In this document: one piece after another, positions 34,289 to 44,243 of the stretch
Position numbering within the stretch: the first letter of the stretch is position 1
Layout: each line of letters begins with the position of its first letter
Assembly: GCA_040756515.1 (NCBI GenBank)
Contig: JBFLYW010000011.1
Location: forward strand, 34,983 to 98,982
From: DSXH01 sp020724325
Lineage (GTDB): Bacteria; Bacteroidota; Ignavibacteria; Ignavibacteriales; Melioribacteraceae
Reading direction: 5' to 3'
Length of the DNA: 64,000 nucleotides
The notes under the pieces: generated by a model
Database searches by the model: none
Told to the model about the DNA's origin: nothing
The model's input: only the letters and a program-made list of their open reading frames with translations
Made by a program: the position numbers and the translations under genes

Positions 34289-35341
34289 ATGATATTTCAC
34301 ATCGTTTCAGGAGCTTGTGGATTTGTTGGCAGGCATACGGTTAAACAGCTGCTCAAAAGAACAACCGACTATATTATTATGATTGATGATCTTTCTGTTG
34401 GAACTCATCCATCAACCTGGCTGCCCGAATTTTCTTCGAAGAAATTGAAGGATGTTGAAATAATTGGTAAAGAAGAGAGATTGTTTTACTGGCAAGCCGA
34501 TTTCAGAAAATTCCTTCGGAAGATTCAGGAAAATTCTAACTGGTTAATGGATGAATACGGATTAAATGTAGAAATTGGTGATGCTTTTCATTTTGCAGCA
34601 ATTGTAGGCGGACGTGCAAAAATTGAAGGCGACCCAATGGCTGTTGCTTTAGATCTTTCAATTGATGCAGAATTTTTCAACTGGATTGCCAAAGCCAAAC
34701 CTCACCGCGTGTTGTATCCCAGCTCTTCTGCTGCCTACCCGATTAGTATGCAGACAGAAAATGAAAATGCGGCGCTAAAAGAATCTGACATAAATATTGA
34801 TGGCTATACTTTTGGAATGCCCGATTTAACTTATGGATGGACAAAAATGACCGGTGAGTTTCTCGCGAAAATTGCTGCCAGACATTATGGAATTCCAATT
34901 GTATGTATCCGTCCATTCTCAGGATATGGCGAAGACCAGGACTTGAGTTATCCGGTACCGGCAATTGCAAGGCGCGCAGCTAAAAAGGAAGATCCTTTCG
35001 AGGTATGGGGTTCGGGTAAACAAGGGCGCGACTTTGTTCACATCGATGATATTATGGATTGTATGTTCTTAGCTATGGATAAGATTAGTGATGGAACAGC
35101 AATCAATATCGGCTCTGGAAAACTAACATCTTTTTTAGACCTGATAAAACTATTCAGCAGATTTGCCGAATACACTCCTATTATAAAACCGTTATTAGAT
35201 AAACCGGTAGGCGTTCATTCACGTTATTGCGATATGAATTTTGTAAAAGAAAGATTAGGATGGCTGCCTAAAATTTCTCTGGAAGACGGTATGAAAAGAG
35301 TATATGATGCTGCCCTCGAAAACTTAAAACGGGAGAAGTAA
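34289..35341 (+). CDS. NAD-dependent sugar epimerase/dehydratase
   Basis: The 350-residue short-chain dehydrogenase has a Rossmann motif variant (SGACGFVGRH) at the N-terminus, an SSSAAYP catalytic Ser/Thr region and a YGWTKMTGE catalytic Tyr-Lys. It acts on a nucleotide sugar; the exact reaction is unknown. It leads a six-gene operon of surface glycan functions to 42481. Confidence 0.88.
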   Translation: MIFHIVSGACGFVGRHTVKQLLKRTTDYIIMIDDLSVGTHPSTWLPEFSSKKLKDVEIIGKEERLFYWQADFRKFLRKIQENSNWLMDEYGLNVEIGDAFHFAAIVGGRAKIEGDPMAVALDLSIDAEFFNWIAKAKPHRVLYPSSSAAYPISMQTENENAALKESDINIDGYTFGMPDLTYGWTKMTGEFLAKIAARHYGIPIVCIRPFSGYGEDQDLSYPVPAIARRAAKKEDPFEVWGSGKQGRDFVHIDDIMDCMFLAMDKISDGTAINIGSGKLTSFLDLIKLFSRFAEYTPIIKPLLDKPVGVHSRYCDMNFVKERLGWLPKISLEDGMKRVYDAALENLKREK

Positions 35342-35400
35342 TACGTGGAATCTTTAGGTTTATCATTCTCCATTTGCAATTCTCAATTCTCAATTAAGCT

Positions 35401-36672
35401 ATGAAGAGAATAGTAATCTTTGGTCCGGGTCCTCAATTCAAGGGAGGAATTGCCAATTACACTACTTCGCTTGCTAAAGCATTGGATAAAGAGGGCGCTG
35501 AAGTTCATATAGTATCGTGGACTCAGATGTATCCTTCAATTTTTCCTCGTGATCTAATTGACCGAAGCAGCAAATCCAATCCGTTCAAAAAAGAAAATAT
35601 CTTTGTTCACTACATTACTAATTTTAATAATCCGCTAACTTGGAAACAGACTGTAAAGTTAATAGATAGTTTAAAGCCCGATGTAGTTATTGTACAATGG
35701 TCAGTTTCTATTCAGGGAATTCCTATTGGCTACATAACAAAAAAATTAAGGTCTGTCTGTAATTCTGAAATTATTTTCGATCTTCACGTTGTAGCACAAA
35801 AAGAAACAAGCTTAATTGACGGAATTATGCTAAGATATGCACTTTCAAAACCGCATACGTACATTGTTCACTCATTAAAAACATTTGAAGAATTGAGAAC
35901 TCTCTTTCCAGGGAAAAAATTCAATCTTATAGACAATGAACCGCGCACCAAAAACAGCAGTGTTCCTCAAGTAATCAAGCTCTATCATCCGGTTTACGAT
36001 ATGTTCTTACCCGCTCCAAATTTTGATAAAGAAAAACAAAAACAGGAATTGGGCTTACGTAAACATGTTTTTTTATTCTTCGGATTTATTAGAAAATATA
36101 AAGGGCTTCATAATGTAATTAACTCATTTGCTAAACTCGCTAAAGAAAGAGATGACGTTTCTCTTCTAATTGTGGGAGAGTCTTTCTGGGAAACGCTCGA
36201 TCCAAAGAAACTATCGACAAAATTAAAAAAGAAATTTTTCGGTGTAATTAAGAAGATTCTTGTTAAAAAAACTGATGATGAATCGAACTACAAACCGCTC
36301 GATTTAATTACAGAACACGGATTAAGCGGTAAAGTGGTTGTGGTTAACCGTTACGTAGGCAATGAAGAAGTTCATAAATACTTTCAAGTAGCTGACTGCA
36401 ATGTTTTGTTTTATCTTGTTGCTACGCCTTCCGGTGTAGAATCGATTGCTTACAATTTTAACCTCCCTTCAATTGCAACAAAGGTAGGACATTTTCCTGA
36501 AACAATAATTGATGGTTATAATGGTTATCTTGCCGAGCCGGATAATATCGATTCGATGTATGAAACAATGAAACGGTTTTTAATCAATCCAATTCCTCGG
36601 GCAAATATATCAGAAAGAGCCGAACAAATGAGCTGGGGTAATTACGCCCGGGCAATATTAAACTACAAATAG
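35401..36672 (+). CDS. Glycosyltransferase, GT4/GT1-like GT-B fold
   Basis: The 423-residue protein has a GT-B N-terminal glycine-rich loop (FGPGPQFKGGIANYT), a middle FGFIRKYKGL donor-domain start and a GVESIAYNFNLPSIATKVG segment for the nucleotide-sugar site. The 59-base gap upstream holds a short TTCTCAA tandem. It adds a sugar during surface polysaccharide assembly; donor and acceptor are unknown. Confidence 0.9.
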   Translation: MKRIVIFGPGPQFKGGIANYTTSLAKALDKEGAEVHIVSWTQMYPSIFPRDLIDRSSKSNPFKKENIFVHYITNFNNPLTWKQTVKLIDSLKPDVVIVQWSVSIQGIPIGYITKKLRSVCNSEIIFDLHVVAQKETSLIDGIMLRYALSKPHTYIVHSLKTFEELRTLFPGKKFNLIDNEPRTKNSSVPQVIKLYHPVYDMFLPAPNFDKEKQKQELGLRKHVFLFFGFIRKYKGLHNVINSFAKLAKERDDVSLLIVGESFWETLDPKKLSTKLKKKFFGVIKKILVKKTDDESNYKPLDLITEHGLSGKVVVVNRYVGNEEVHKYFQVADCNVLFYLVATPSGVESIAYNFNLPSIATKVGHFPETIIDGYNGYLAEPDNIDSMYETMKRFLINPIPRANISERAEQMSWGNYARAILNYK

Positions 36673-36709
36673 AATTTCGAAACAAAAAAATATTTTAACT
36701 GGAGAATAA

Positions 36710-39226
36710 ATGAGCAAGCCGCAAAAGAAATCAGATCAAAAGAAATCCTCTGAGATCGGTTTTTCTTTCGACAAAATGATACCGGTAAAATATCAGACAC
36801 TTTTTTTTCTATCCTTAATATTCATTCTAATTGTAATATTTTTTTCGCCGGTAGTGTTCGGCGGTAAAGCAACGGCTTCTGGGGATTTTCTTCAGGGCAA
36901 AAGTCTAAGAGAGTATGCAACAAAGGAAAGGGATGGATTATCGCTCTGGAATCCACACATATTTTGCGGAATGCCGGCAGTAGTAACGGCTCTTTCCCCG
37001 CGCTGGTTCGATTTAACTTCTGCTATTTATTCAATCTTGTCTCTCGCATTTTATTCCATTACAAGCGATTACAGCATCACATACCTGTTAAGTTTTATTA
37101 TACTCGGGTTCTCTGCTTACTTTTTAATGAGAGAGTTAGGGCAGAGCAGAGGTATAAGCTTCCTAACAGCCGCTGCAGTTACATTCAGCACGGGAATAAG
37201 CGTATTGTTTTTTATAGGTCATATTACCAAGCTAAAAAGTCTGGCTCTTTTTCCATTTATTCTATTAATGCTTTTCAGGTTTCAGAAAGAAATAAAATTA
37301 ATTGATGTTCTGTTGTTTGTTGTTGGCATTCACCTTTTAGCTTTGGGCGCACACGTCCAAATTGTTTTTTATTTCCTTCTTACAATTCTTATCTATTTCA
37401 TTTACTACTTTACCCGGTCATTCATTACAAAAGACCAACTTTTGCAGAAGCAGTTGGTTAAGACATTATTTGTATCTGCCGCAGCATGTATTGTTGCATT
37501 AATGATGTCATTCGATACATACTCGCAGCTTTACGAATACAAGCCCTATTCAACACGCGGAACCAAAAGCATTACCGAGCTTGATAACCCCGCGGCACAA
37601 TCCCAAACTAATTCTTACGAATATAATACAAGCTGGTCGTTCTCGCCGGGCGAGCTATTGACGTTTATAGTACCTTCGTATTATGGATTCGGAAAGTCAA
37701 CTTACAAAGGACCATTATCGCAGAATCGGGATGTAGAGGTGAACACGTACTTCGGTCAAATGCCGTTTGTTGATGCAGCAATGTATATGGGCGTAGTTGT
37801 CTTTGCATTAGCAATTTTTTCTATGATTGTTAGAAGAAAAGAACCGCTGGTTCAATTCTTAAGTGTGGTTGTAATATTTTTTATTCTTATTTCATTCGGT
37901 AAAAATTTTCCGCTCGTCTTTGATCTTATGTATTATCACTTTCCGTTCTTCGATAACTTCCGTGTACCTTCAATGATTCTGCATGTTGTACAAATACTTA
38001 TTCCTGTGCTCGCCGGATTAGGAGTGATGGAGCTGATTAAATTAAGAGAGAATAAAAATCCTTCTGTAAAAAAAGGATTAAAATATACTGCGTTAGTTTT
38101 CTCAGGGTTATTTGTAATATCGTTTCTTTTCAGTTCGGGAGTTTCATCCTGGTTTACAGAACGTATTAATGAATATGCTTCCTCACTCGGTAATACCCAG
38201 CAAGCACAAATGTTCAACGCTTTACAGAAATATATGTCCGATATGTTCGTCGGCGACCTTCAAATTGCATTAGCACTGCTGGCTATTACATTCTGCATTG
38301 GGTATGCTTTTATTACATTAAAAGTAAATAAAGAGATTCTTGTTCTTACGTTAAGTCTGCTTATAATATTCGATTTATTTAGAATCAGTAACCGCGGTGC
38401 AGTATATGAAGATCTTGATTACATCAATGAGCTGTTTAAGGAACCGGATTACATTTCTGTAATCAAACAGCAAAACGAAAAGGAACCATATAGAATAATT
38501 AATCTAAAACAGGACGGTTCTCTCGGAAGCATTTCGCAGAATTCCAACTTCAATGTTTACTTCTTGCAAGAAGATTTCTACGGATATTCTGCCGCCAAAC
38601 CAAGAAGTTACCAGGACTTTATGGACGTTGTAGGACCTACAAATTATACACTATGGAAAATGCTTGGCGTAAAATATCTTGTTACCAGCAGACCATTCCC
38701 GTTTGAATATTTTACAACAATTTATACATCGCCGGATTCTACTACATTCGTCCACAGAAACGACAGTTCGCTTTCCAGAATTTATTTTGTAGACAGGGTT
38801 GATAAGATGACTTCTAAAGAGCTGATGAATTTAATCAAAGCAAATGAAATTAACCCTAAGGAGGTTGCATTTGTAGAAGACGCCGATCTCAAAACCGATA
38901 AACCCGGTAATGAAGCATATTCTAAAATAATCGAATACAAAGATGAATATGTTTCTGCCGAAGTAAATGCAACAGGAAACAATTTCTTATTCTACGGTAC
39001 TACCTTTATGCCCGGCTGGAAAGCTTATATCAATGGAAACGAAACCAAAGTATATAAAACCAATCATGGTTTTCAGGGGATTCTTGTTCCCCCAGGAAAA
39101 CATAAAGTAGAATTTATTTATAAGCCGGCTGGTTTTTTGCTTGGCAAATATACTTCCCTTATTCTTAACATCTTTTTACTTGGCGGAATTATAGTTCTGA
39201 TATTTGTTAAAAAGCAAAAACAATAG
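36710..39226 (+). CDS. YfhO-family large membrane protein, putative glycosyltransferase
   Basis: The 838-residue protein has about 12 hydrophobic segments, including LSFIILGFSAYFLMRELG, and a C-terminal extracytoplasmic part with TTFMPGWKAYINGNETKVY and LVPPGKHKVEFIYKP, the YfhO signature. YfhO proteins belong to the GT-C-like class and decorate wall or lipid-linked glycans. The flippase gene begins one base after its stop. Confidence 0.87.
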   Translation: MSKPQKKSDQKKSSEIGFSFDKMIPVKYQTLFFLSLIFILIVIFFSPVVFGGKATASGDFLQGKSLREYATKERDGLSLWNPHIFCGMPAVVTALSPRWFDLTSAIYSILSLAFYSITSDYSITYLLSFIILGFSAYFLMRELGQSRGISFLTAAAVTFSTGISVLFFIGHITKLKSLALFPFILLMLFRFQKEIKLIDVLLFVVGIHLLALGAHVQIVFYFLLTILIYFIYYFTRSFITKDQLLQKQLVKTLFVSAAACIVALMMSFDTYSQLYEYKPYSTRGTKSITELDNPAAQSQTNSYEYNTSWSFSPGELLTFIVPSYYGFGKSTYKGPLSQNRDVEVNTYFGQMPFVDAAMYMGVVVFALAIFSMIVRRKEPLVQFLSVVVIFFILISFGKNFPLVFDLMYYHFPFFDNFRVPSMILHVVQILIPVLAGLGVMELIKLRENKNPSVKKGLKYTALVFSGLFVISFLFSSGVSSWFTERINEYASSLGNTQQAQMFNALQKYMSDMFVGDLQIALALLAITFCIGYAFITLKVNKEILVLTLSLLIIFDLFRISNRGAVYEDLDYINELFKEPDYISVIKQQNEKEPYRIINLKQDGSLGSISQNSNFNVYFLQEDFYGYSAAKPRSYQDFMDVVGPTNYTLWKMLGVKYLVTSRPFPFEYFTTIYTSPDSTTFVHRNDSSLSRIYFVDRVDKMTSKELMNLIKANEINPKEVAFVEDADLKTDKPGNEAYSKIIEYKDEYVSAEVNATGNNFLFYGTTFMPGWKAYINGNETKVYKTNHGFQGILVPPGKHKVEFIYKPAGFLLGKYTSLILNIFLLGGIIVLIFVKKQKQ

Positions 39227-39227
39227 A

Positions 39228-40715
39228 ATGAAAGAAAAAGTAGTAAGCACGTTTAAACACTCGGCTGTTTACAGCTTTGGTAATATTGCATTAAAAGGAA
39301 TGGGAATAATAACTCTTCCTATTTACCTTAATTTTCTAACCAAAACTGAAGTAGGTACTTTCGGGTTACTCGATATTACAATTAATATCATCGCAGAAGT
39401 TTTAATCCTTGGGCAGGCAAATTCAATTATTCTTTTTGAAAATAAGAAGGATTACGAAGAAAGGCGCCGGTCGGTTTTTTTTACTATTACTGCTTTTATA
39501 ATTTTAGTAAACATTGTATTTATTCTACTTGCAGAATCTTTCGGCGCATCAATTCTTTCTCTTTCAAAATCGACACGCGATTTAACAACTTACATTCATT
39601 TTATAATTTATATCAGCTTTGTTCGTGTTCTTAACAATCTGTTTATGAATAAGCTCCGTGCCGAAGAAAGATCCAAATTCTTTACTCTGCTAACATTCAT
39701 TAAAATTATTGCTTTCATTTCTCTGATATTTTACACTGTTGTCCATCTTAAAATGTCTATAACCGGAATTCTTTATTCTTATCTGATTGCTGAAATTATT
39801 GTTCTTATAATTGTTTTACCCGACATGATTGTTAAGATGAAACCGGTAATTGAAATTAATGCGCTAAAAGCGGCGCTTAAGTTTGGCACTCCGCTAATAT
39901 TCACTTCAATTGGTATAATGATTCTGAATTTAAGCGACCGGTATTTAATCAACCTTTACCTTAATCTGGAAGAAGTTGGCGCTTACGATATAGCATACAG
40001 AATTGCCGGCATCGTAAATATGTTTTTGATACTTCCATTTAATCAGGCGATGCTTCCATCGGCATTTAAAGAATATAACAACCCAGAGAGCCGCAGATAC
40101 CTTAGCAAACTTATGACTTATATGTGTTTTGTTACTATTTGGGGAGGACTTGCAATTTCGGTTTTCAGCGAAGAAATAATTTCGATTCTTGGCAACGAGA
40201 ATTATACTTCTTCTAAAATTTACATTCCATTTATTGTTCTTGCATATGTTTTGAGTGCTATGCGCAATGTTGCATCTAACGGTTTACTCTTTGCAGAAAA
40301 AACAATCATTGTTGCAGTAATAACAATTTTTGCCGGTCTGCTTAACATTATCTTAAATATTCTTTTTATTCCAATTTACGGAACAATTGCTGCCGCTTAT
40401 ACTACAGTAATTTCCTTTGCTGTTTTTTACATTGTTACTTTGTTAAGCGCAAATAAATTTTACAAGATAGATTATGAAAACATGAAAATTGCAAAACTGC
40501 TTATGCTTGGAGCTGCTTTGTTTATTGTTCAGGAATTTTTTGTTGTAGAAAATTTTATTTTGATGCTGCTAATTAAATTGACTGCCGTGCTTCTGCTTCC
40601 GTTTTTATTATACCTTATAAGATTTTATGAACCTATTGAACTCGAAACAATTAGGGCAAGCATTAAGTCGTTTAAAACTCCAAACCAATTGATAAAAAGT
40701 TTGCTAAACAAATGA
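39228..40715 (+). CDS. Polysaccharide flippase (Wzx/MATE-like)
   Basis: The 495-residue protein is almost entirely hydrophobic helices (about 14), with NFLTKTEVGTFGLLD near the start, typical of the oligosaccharide-flippase superfamily. The ATG at 39228 is preferred over an upstream TTG overlapping the YfhO gene. It moves lipid-linked glycan units across the membrane. Its stop overlaps the next start (ATGA at 40712). Confidence 0.9.
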   Translation: MKEKVVSTFKHSAVYSFGNIALKGMGIITLPIYLNFLTKTEVGTFGLLDITINIIAEVLILGQANSIILFENKKDYEERRRSVFFTITAFIILVNIVFILLAESFGASILSLSKSTRDLTTYIHFIIYISFVRVLNNLFMNKLRAEERSKFFTLLTFIKIIAFISLIFYTVVHLKMSITGILYSYLIAEIIVLIIVLPDMIVKMKPVIEINALKAALKFGTPLIFTSIGIMILNLSDRYLINLYLNLEEVGAYDIAYRIAGIVNMFLILPFNQAMLPSAFKEYNNPESRRYLSKLMTYMCFVTIWGGLAISVFSEEIISILGNENYTSSKIYIPFIVLAYVLSAMRNVASNGLLFAEKTIIVAVITIFAGLLNIILNILFIPIYGTIAAAYTTVISFAVFYIVTLLSANKFYKIDYENMKIAKLLMLGAALFIVQEFFVVENFILMLLIKLTAVLLLPFLLYLIRFYEPIELETIRASIKSFKTPNQLIKSLLNK

Positions 40716-41608
40716 ACAAGCTTAGAATATCCGTAATAATTTGCACATATAACCGGGATAAGTTTTTACCAGGCGCTCTTAATGCGCTAACAAAACAATC
40801 TCTTGATAAAAACGAATTTGAGATTCTGATAATAAACAATAACTCAACCGATAATACAGAAATAATCAGCAAAAAATTCATTGAAGATAACAAGGACTTG
40901 AATGTAAAATACTTCGTGGAAACTCAAAAGGGACTTTCATCCGCGAGAAACAGAGGAATTAAAGAATCTTCTGCCGATTTAATTGCATTCATTGATGACG
41001 ATGCCGAAGTATCAGCCGATTATCTAAAAACTGCTGCAGAGTTCTTTGATAAAAATCCAGACATAGATTCAATAGGCGGTAAAATAACTCCGGTTTATGA
41101 ATCTGGTAAGGAACCCGAATGGCTTTCGAAATATATGTGGGGACTTGTAACAAAAGCAGATTACGGAGACAGAATTTGTAAGTATCCCGCTTCAAAATCG
41201 CCTTATGGATGCAGCATGGCATTTAGAAAAAAAGCTCTGCTGGATGTCGGCATGTTCAATACAAATTTGTTATTCCGAAGCGAGGACAAATATATTTTTT
41301 ATCAATTAAGAAAGTTCGGCAAAAAATTTCTTTACCATCCGGGTTTTTCTGTCTTACATCATATTGATACGGGAAGGATTACACACGATTCAATTATGAA
41401 AATATCTTATGAGGTTGGTGCCGGAGAGAGAGACCGGTTAAAGGGAGAAGGAATTATTAAAAACATCCTGAAAATAGCTGAGTACAAAATTAAATTGTTT
41501 GCTGCTTTGTTTATTGCATTCGGCTTTTTTATTAAGTTTGATTTCCAAAAGGGAGAATATCTTATAAAGAACAGGTGGCTTACACTTATCGGTTTTTTTA
41601 AGATATAA
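40712..41608 (+). CDS. Family 2 glycosyltransferase
   Basis: The 298-residue GT-A protein has ISVIICTYNRDKFLPGAL, an NNNSTDNT loop, AFIDDDAEV as the metal-binding DxD, and a C-terminal SEDKYIFYQLRKFG with an HHIDTG base region. It continues the operon, sharing four bases with the flippase gene. Donor is unknown. Confidence 0.9.
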   Translation: MNKLRISVIICTYNRDKFLPGALNALTKQSLDKNEFEILIINNNSTDNTEIISKKFIEDNKDLNVKYFVETQKGLSSARNRGIKESSADLIAFIDDDAEVSADYLKTAAEFFDKNPDIDSIGGKITPVYESGKEPEWLSKYMWGLVTKADYGDRICKYPASKSPYGCSMAFRKKALLDVGMFNTNLLFRSEDKYIFYQLRKFGKKFLYHPGFSVLHHIDTGRITHDSIMKISYEVGAGERDRLKGEGIIKNILKIAEYKIKLFAALFIAFGFFIKFDFQKGEYLIKNRWLTLIGFFKI

Positions 41609-41614
41609 TTGAAG

Positions 41615-42481
41615 ATGAACAAGATACAACCTTTTTTAACCGATCTATTCGATTCACTCTTCTCGATTATTAAAGTAATAATCCTCTCCCGTTTTTTTAC
41701 AAAAATAAAAAAATATTCTACTGCACAAGAGGAAGTTGTAATTCTTGCCAACGGACCATGTTTAACCCGCGACCTTGAATTGAATTCAGACTTCATAATT
41801 CCTCAAAAAAAAATCTGTGTAAACTTTTTTGCAATTTCATCCGAATATGAAAAAATAAAGCCGGAATATTATGTGCTGGCGGCACCTGAATTCTGGCTGG
41901 TTAAATCTTCTGAATATTTCAGAGAAAAAAAGGAAATACTTATTGATATTCTTCTCAATAAAACAAAATGGGAAATGTTTCTTCTTATTCCTTGCCAGGC
42001 ATCAGATTCTGAATTTGTAATGAAGGTTTCTAAAAATCAATTTATCAAATTCATTTTTTACAACAATGCGCCGGTAGAAGGTCTTAAATCAGTTTCTCAT
42101 TTGATGTTCAAGCTTAACCTTGGAATGCCGAGACCGCACAATGTTTTAATACCTTCAATATTTCTTGCATTGAATCTGGGATTTAAGAAAATTATTATTT
42201 TCGGTGCAGACCACTCATGGCACGAAGAAATAAAAGTTGACGAGAACAATTCTGTATCAGTTAATCACGAGCATTTTTATGACTGCCAGAAGGTTCAAAT
42301 GCCTATGTATAAATTAGAGGGAGAAAAATATTTTTTACACGATATTTTCAGAAAACTTCAGTTTGCCTTCAAAGGATATTTTGTACTAAGGCATTACGCA
42401 AATTCATTAGGAGCCGAAGTTCTTAATGCGAGTTCAAAAAGCTACATTGATGCGTTTGATAGAATAAGAATTACCGGATAA
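41615..42481 (+). CDS. Putative sialyltransferase-fold/DUF115-like transferase
   Basis: The 288-residue protein has VVILANGPCLTRDLEL near its start and ALNLGFKKIIIFGADHSWH later. These two blocks resemble the GNGPSL and GYKEIYLSGIDF elements of GT42 sialyltransferases and of DUF115/Maf proteins. Overall identity is low, so the family is not certain. Its position upstream of a full pseudaminic-acid set makes transfer of a nonulosonic acid an attractive inference. ATG at 41615 is preferred to TTG at 41609. Confidence 0.6.
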   Translation: MNKIQPFLTDLFDSLFSIIKVIILSRFFTKIKKYSTAQEEVVILANGPCLTRDLELNSDFIIPQKKICVNFFAISSEYEKIKPEYYVLAAPEFWLVKSSEYFREKKEILIDILLNKTKWEMFLLIPCQASDSEFVMKVSKNQFIKFIFYNNAPVEGLKSVSHLMFKLNLGMPRPHNVLIPSIFLALNLGFKKIIIFGADHSWHEEIKVDENNSVSVNHEHFYDCQKVQMPMYKLEGEKYFLHDIFRKLQFAFKGYFVLRHYANSLGAEVLNASSKSYIDAFDRIRITG

Positions 42482-42567
42482 TATTCTAATATCAACCTTT
42501 GCTTACCAATGAATTGCACGATTCATTTACCTATCAAGATTTTGTTTTTTCTTAAAGTCAAAAACTC

Positions 42568-42575
42568 TAATTTTG
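42568..42575 (+). promoter_or_regulatory. Possible FCB-type -7 element for the AbgT gene
   Basis: TAATTTTG fits TAnnTTTG; a TTTTG lies about 23 bases upstream, slightly further than usual. It is 29 bases before the TTG start of the transporter. Confidence 0.4.
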
Positions 42576-42603
42576 CAAAACAATATTCCAAACGGAGGCA
42601 TTA

Positions 42604-44130
42604 TTGAGTTCAGGAAATTTAGCATCCCGCATCTTTAACAAATCATTAGATTACATTGAAATCGTCGGCAACAAACTCCCCCATCCGGCAACATTATTTG
42701 GTATCCTCGCATTGTCTGTAGTATTTGTTTCATGGCTGGGAAATTTACTTGCCTGGGAAGCAATTCACCCTGGCGATGGTTCACAAATAACCGTAAAAAG
42801 TTTAGTTGACGGCGATGGACTAAGATGGATTTACACAAATATTACACACAACTTTGTAAACTTTCCGCCTCTCGGTTATGTGCTTGCTGTAATGATTGGA
42901 ATTGGTGTTGCGGAAGGATCGGGTTTATTTACTTCGATGATACGTGCGCTTGTTCTTAACGCTCCTAAAAAACTTATTACCGGTTCAATTGTTTTGGCAG
43001 GAATTGTCTCTCATCTGGCATCCGAAGCCGGTTATGTTATTTTGATTCCGCTCGGAGCACTCATTTTTCATGCATTAGGAAGACATCCAATGGCTGGATT
43101 AGCCGCTGCATTCTGCGGTGTTAGTGGAGGGTTTGGCGCTAACTTTCTTATCGGCTCTGTAGATCCCATACTTGCCGGATTATCGCAATCGGCTGCACAG
43201 ATAATCGATCCAACAATATCAATTAATGCGGCTGTTAATTTTTATTTCATGTTCGTATCCGCTTTCTTAATTGTTGTTCTGGGAACCTGGGTAACTGAAA
43301 AAATTGTTGAGCCGCGGCTAAAGAGTTACGATGGTAAAGCAGAAAAAATTGCTGTTGAATCAATGACGGCTATCGAAAAGAAAGGACTTAAGTGGGCAGG
43401 TATAAGTTTACTAATAATTCTTGCACTGCTCGCTTTAACAGTAATTCCAGAAAATGGATTGTTCAGAAATCCGCAAACCGGCGCTGTACTTCACTCCCCT
43501 TTCTTCGATGGAATTATTACCGGCATTCTTGTTTTCTTTCTTGTTCCGGGTTTGGTTTACGGAATAATTGTTAAATCGATTAAGAATGATAAAGACATGA
43601 TGAAACATATCATCAAGTCGATGGGAACTATGGCAACTTATATTGTTCTTGTATTTTTTGCAGCACAGTTTGTTTACTTTTTCCGTTATAGTAATTTAGG
43701 ATTGATCCTTGCGATACAGGGCGCCCAATTCTTAAAAAATATTGGACTAACAGGAATACCGCTAATTATAGTGTTTGTTTTGTTAACTGCATTAATTAAC
43801 ATGTTTATGGGAAGTGCTTCTGCAAAATGGGCAATTATGGCTCCGGTTTTTATTCCGATGTTTATGCTGCTCGGTTATCATCCGGCACTTACTCAAGCAG
43901 CTTTTAGGATTGGTGATTCGGTTACAAACTTGATTACACCTATGATGAGTTACTTTGCATTAATTGTAGCTTTCGCGCAAAAATACAACGAGAAGTACGG
44001 CATAGGAACTATCATTTCTACTATGATTCCTTACACTATCATTTTTACAATATTCTGGACTTTACTGCTTGTAGTATGGATGTGGATTGGTCTGCCGACC
44101 GGACCGGACGGACCGCTGTTTTTAAACTAA
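42604..44130 (+). CDS. AbgT-family transporter
   Basis: The 508-residue protein has many hydrophobic helices and AbgT blocks such as VGNKLPHPATLFGIL, GIGVAEGSGLF and LINMFMGSASAKWAIMAPV. The family imports p-aminobenzoyl-glutamate or exports sulfonamide-like drugs, powered by an ion gradient. TTG at 42604 behind AACGGAGG is the only good start. It interrupts two glycan loci and ends in a strong hairpin. Confidence 0.93.
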   Translation: MSSGNLASRIFNKSLDYIEIVGNKLPHPATLFGILALSVVFVSWLGNLLAWEAIHPGDGSQITVKSLVDGDGLRWIYTNITHNFVNFPPLGYVLAVMIGIGVAEGSGLFTSMIRALVLNAPKKLITGSIVLAGIVSHLASEAGYVILIPLGALIFHALGRHPMAGLAAAFCGVSGGFGANFLIGSVDPILAGLSQSAAQIIDPTISINAAVNFYFMFVSAFLIVVLGTWVTEKIVEPRLKSYDGKAEKIAVESMTAIEKKGLKWAGISLLIILALLALTVIPENGLFRNPQTGAVLHSPFFDGIITGILVFFLVPGLVYGIIVKSIKNDKDMMKHIIKSMGTMATYIVLVFFAAQFVYFFRYSNLGLILAIQGAQFLKNIGLTGIPLIIVFVLLTALINMFMGSASAKWAIMAPVFIPMFMLLGYHPALTQAAFRIGDSVTNLITPMMSYFALIVAFAQKYNEKYGIGTIISTMIPYTIIFTIFWTLLLVVWMWIGLPTGPDGPLFLN

Positions 44131-44137
44131 CCGCTAA

Positions 44138-44163
44138 TAGAGGCGTAAAATTTTACGCCTCTA
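44138..44163 (+). terminator. 26-base perfect palindrome, probable terminator
   Basis: TAGAGGCGTAAAA and TTTTACGCCTCTA form a perfect inverted repeat with no spacer, seven bases after the AbgT stop. A T-run is internal to the palindrome rather than after it, so factor-independent termination is likely but not certain; a dimeric regulator site is the alternative. Confidence 0.6.
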
Positions 44164-44213
44164 ACCATTATTTACTATAAAAACTTTAATCTCAATTAGA
44201 ATAATAATTTTCA

Positions 44214-44221
44214 TAAATTTG
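44214..44221 (+). promoter_or_regulatory. Possible FCB-type -7 element for the pseudaminic-acid operon
   Basis: TAAATTTG fits TAnnTTTG and lies 22 bases before the pseB ATG. No clear -33 TTTG is seen. Confidence 0.35.
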
Positions 44222-44243
44222 CTCTTAGTTAAAGCGAGGGTTT

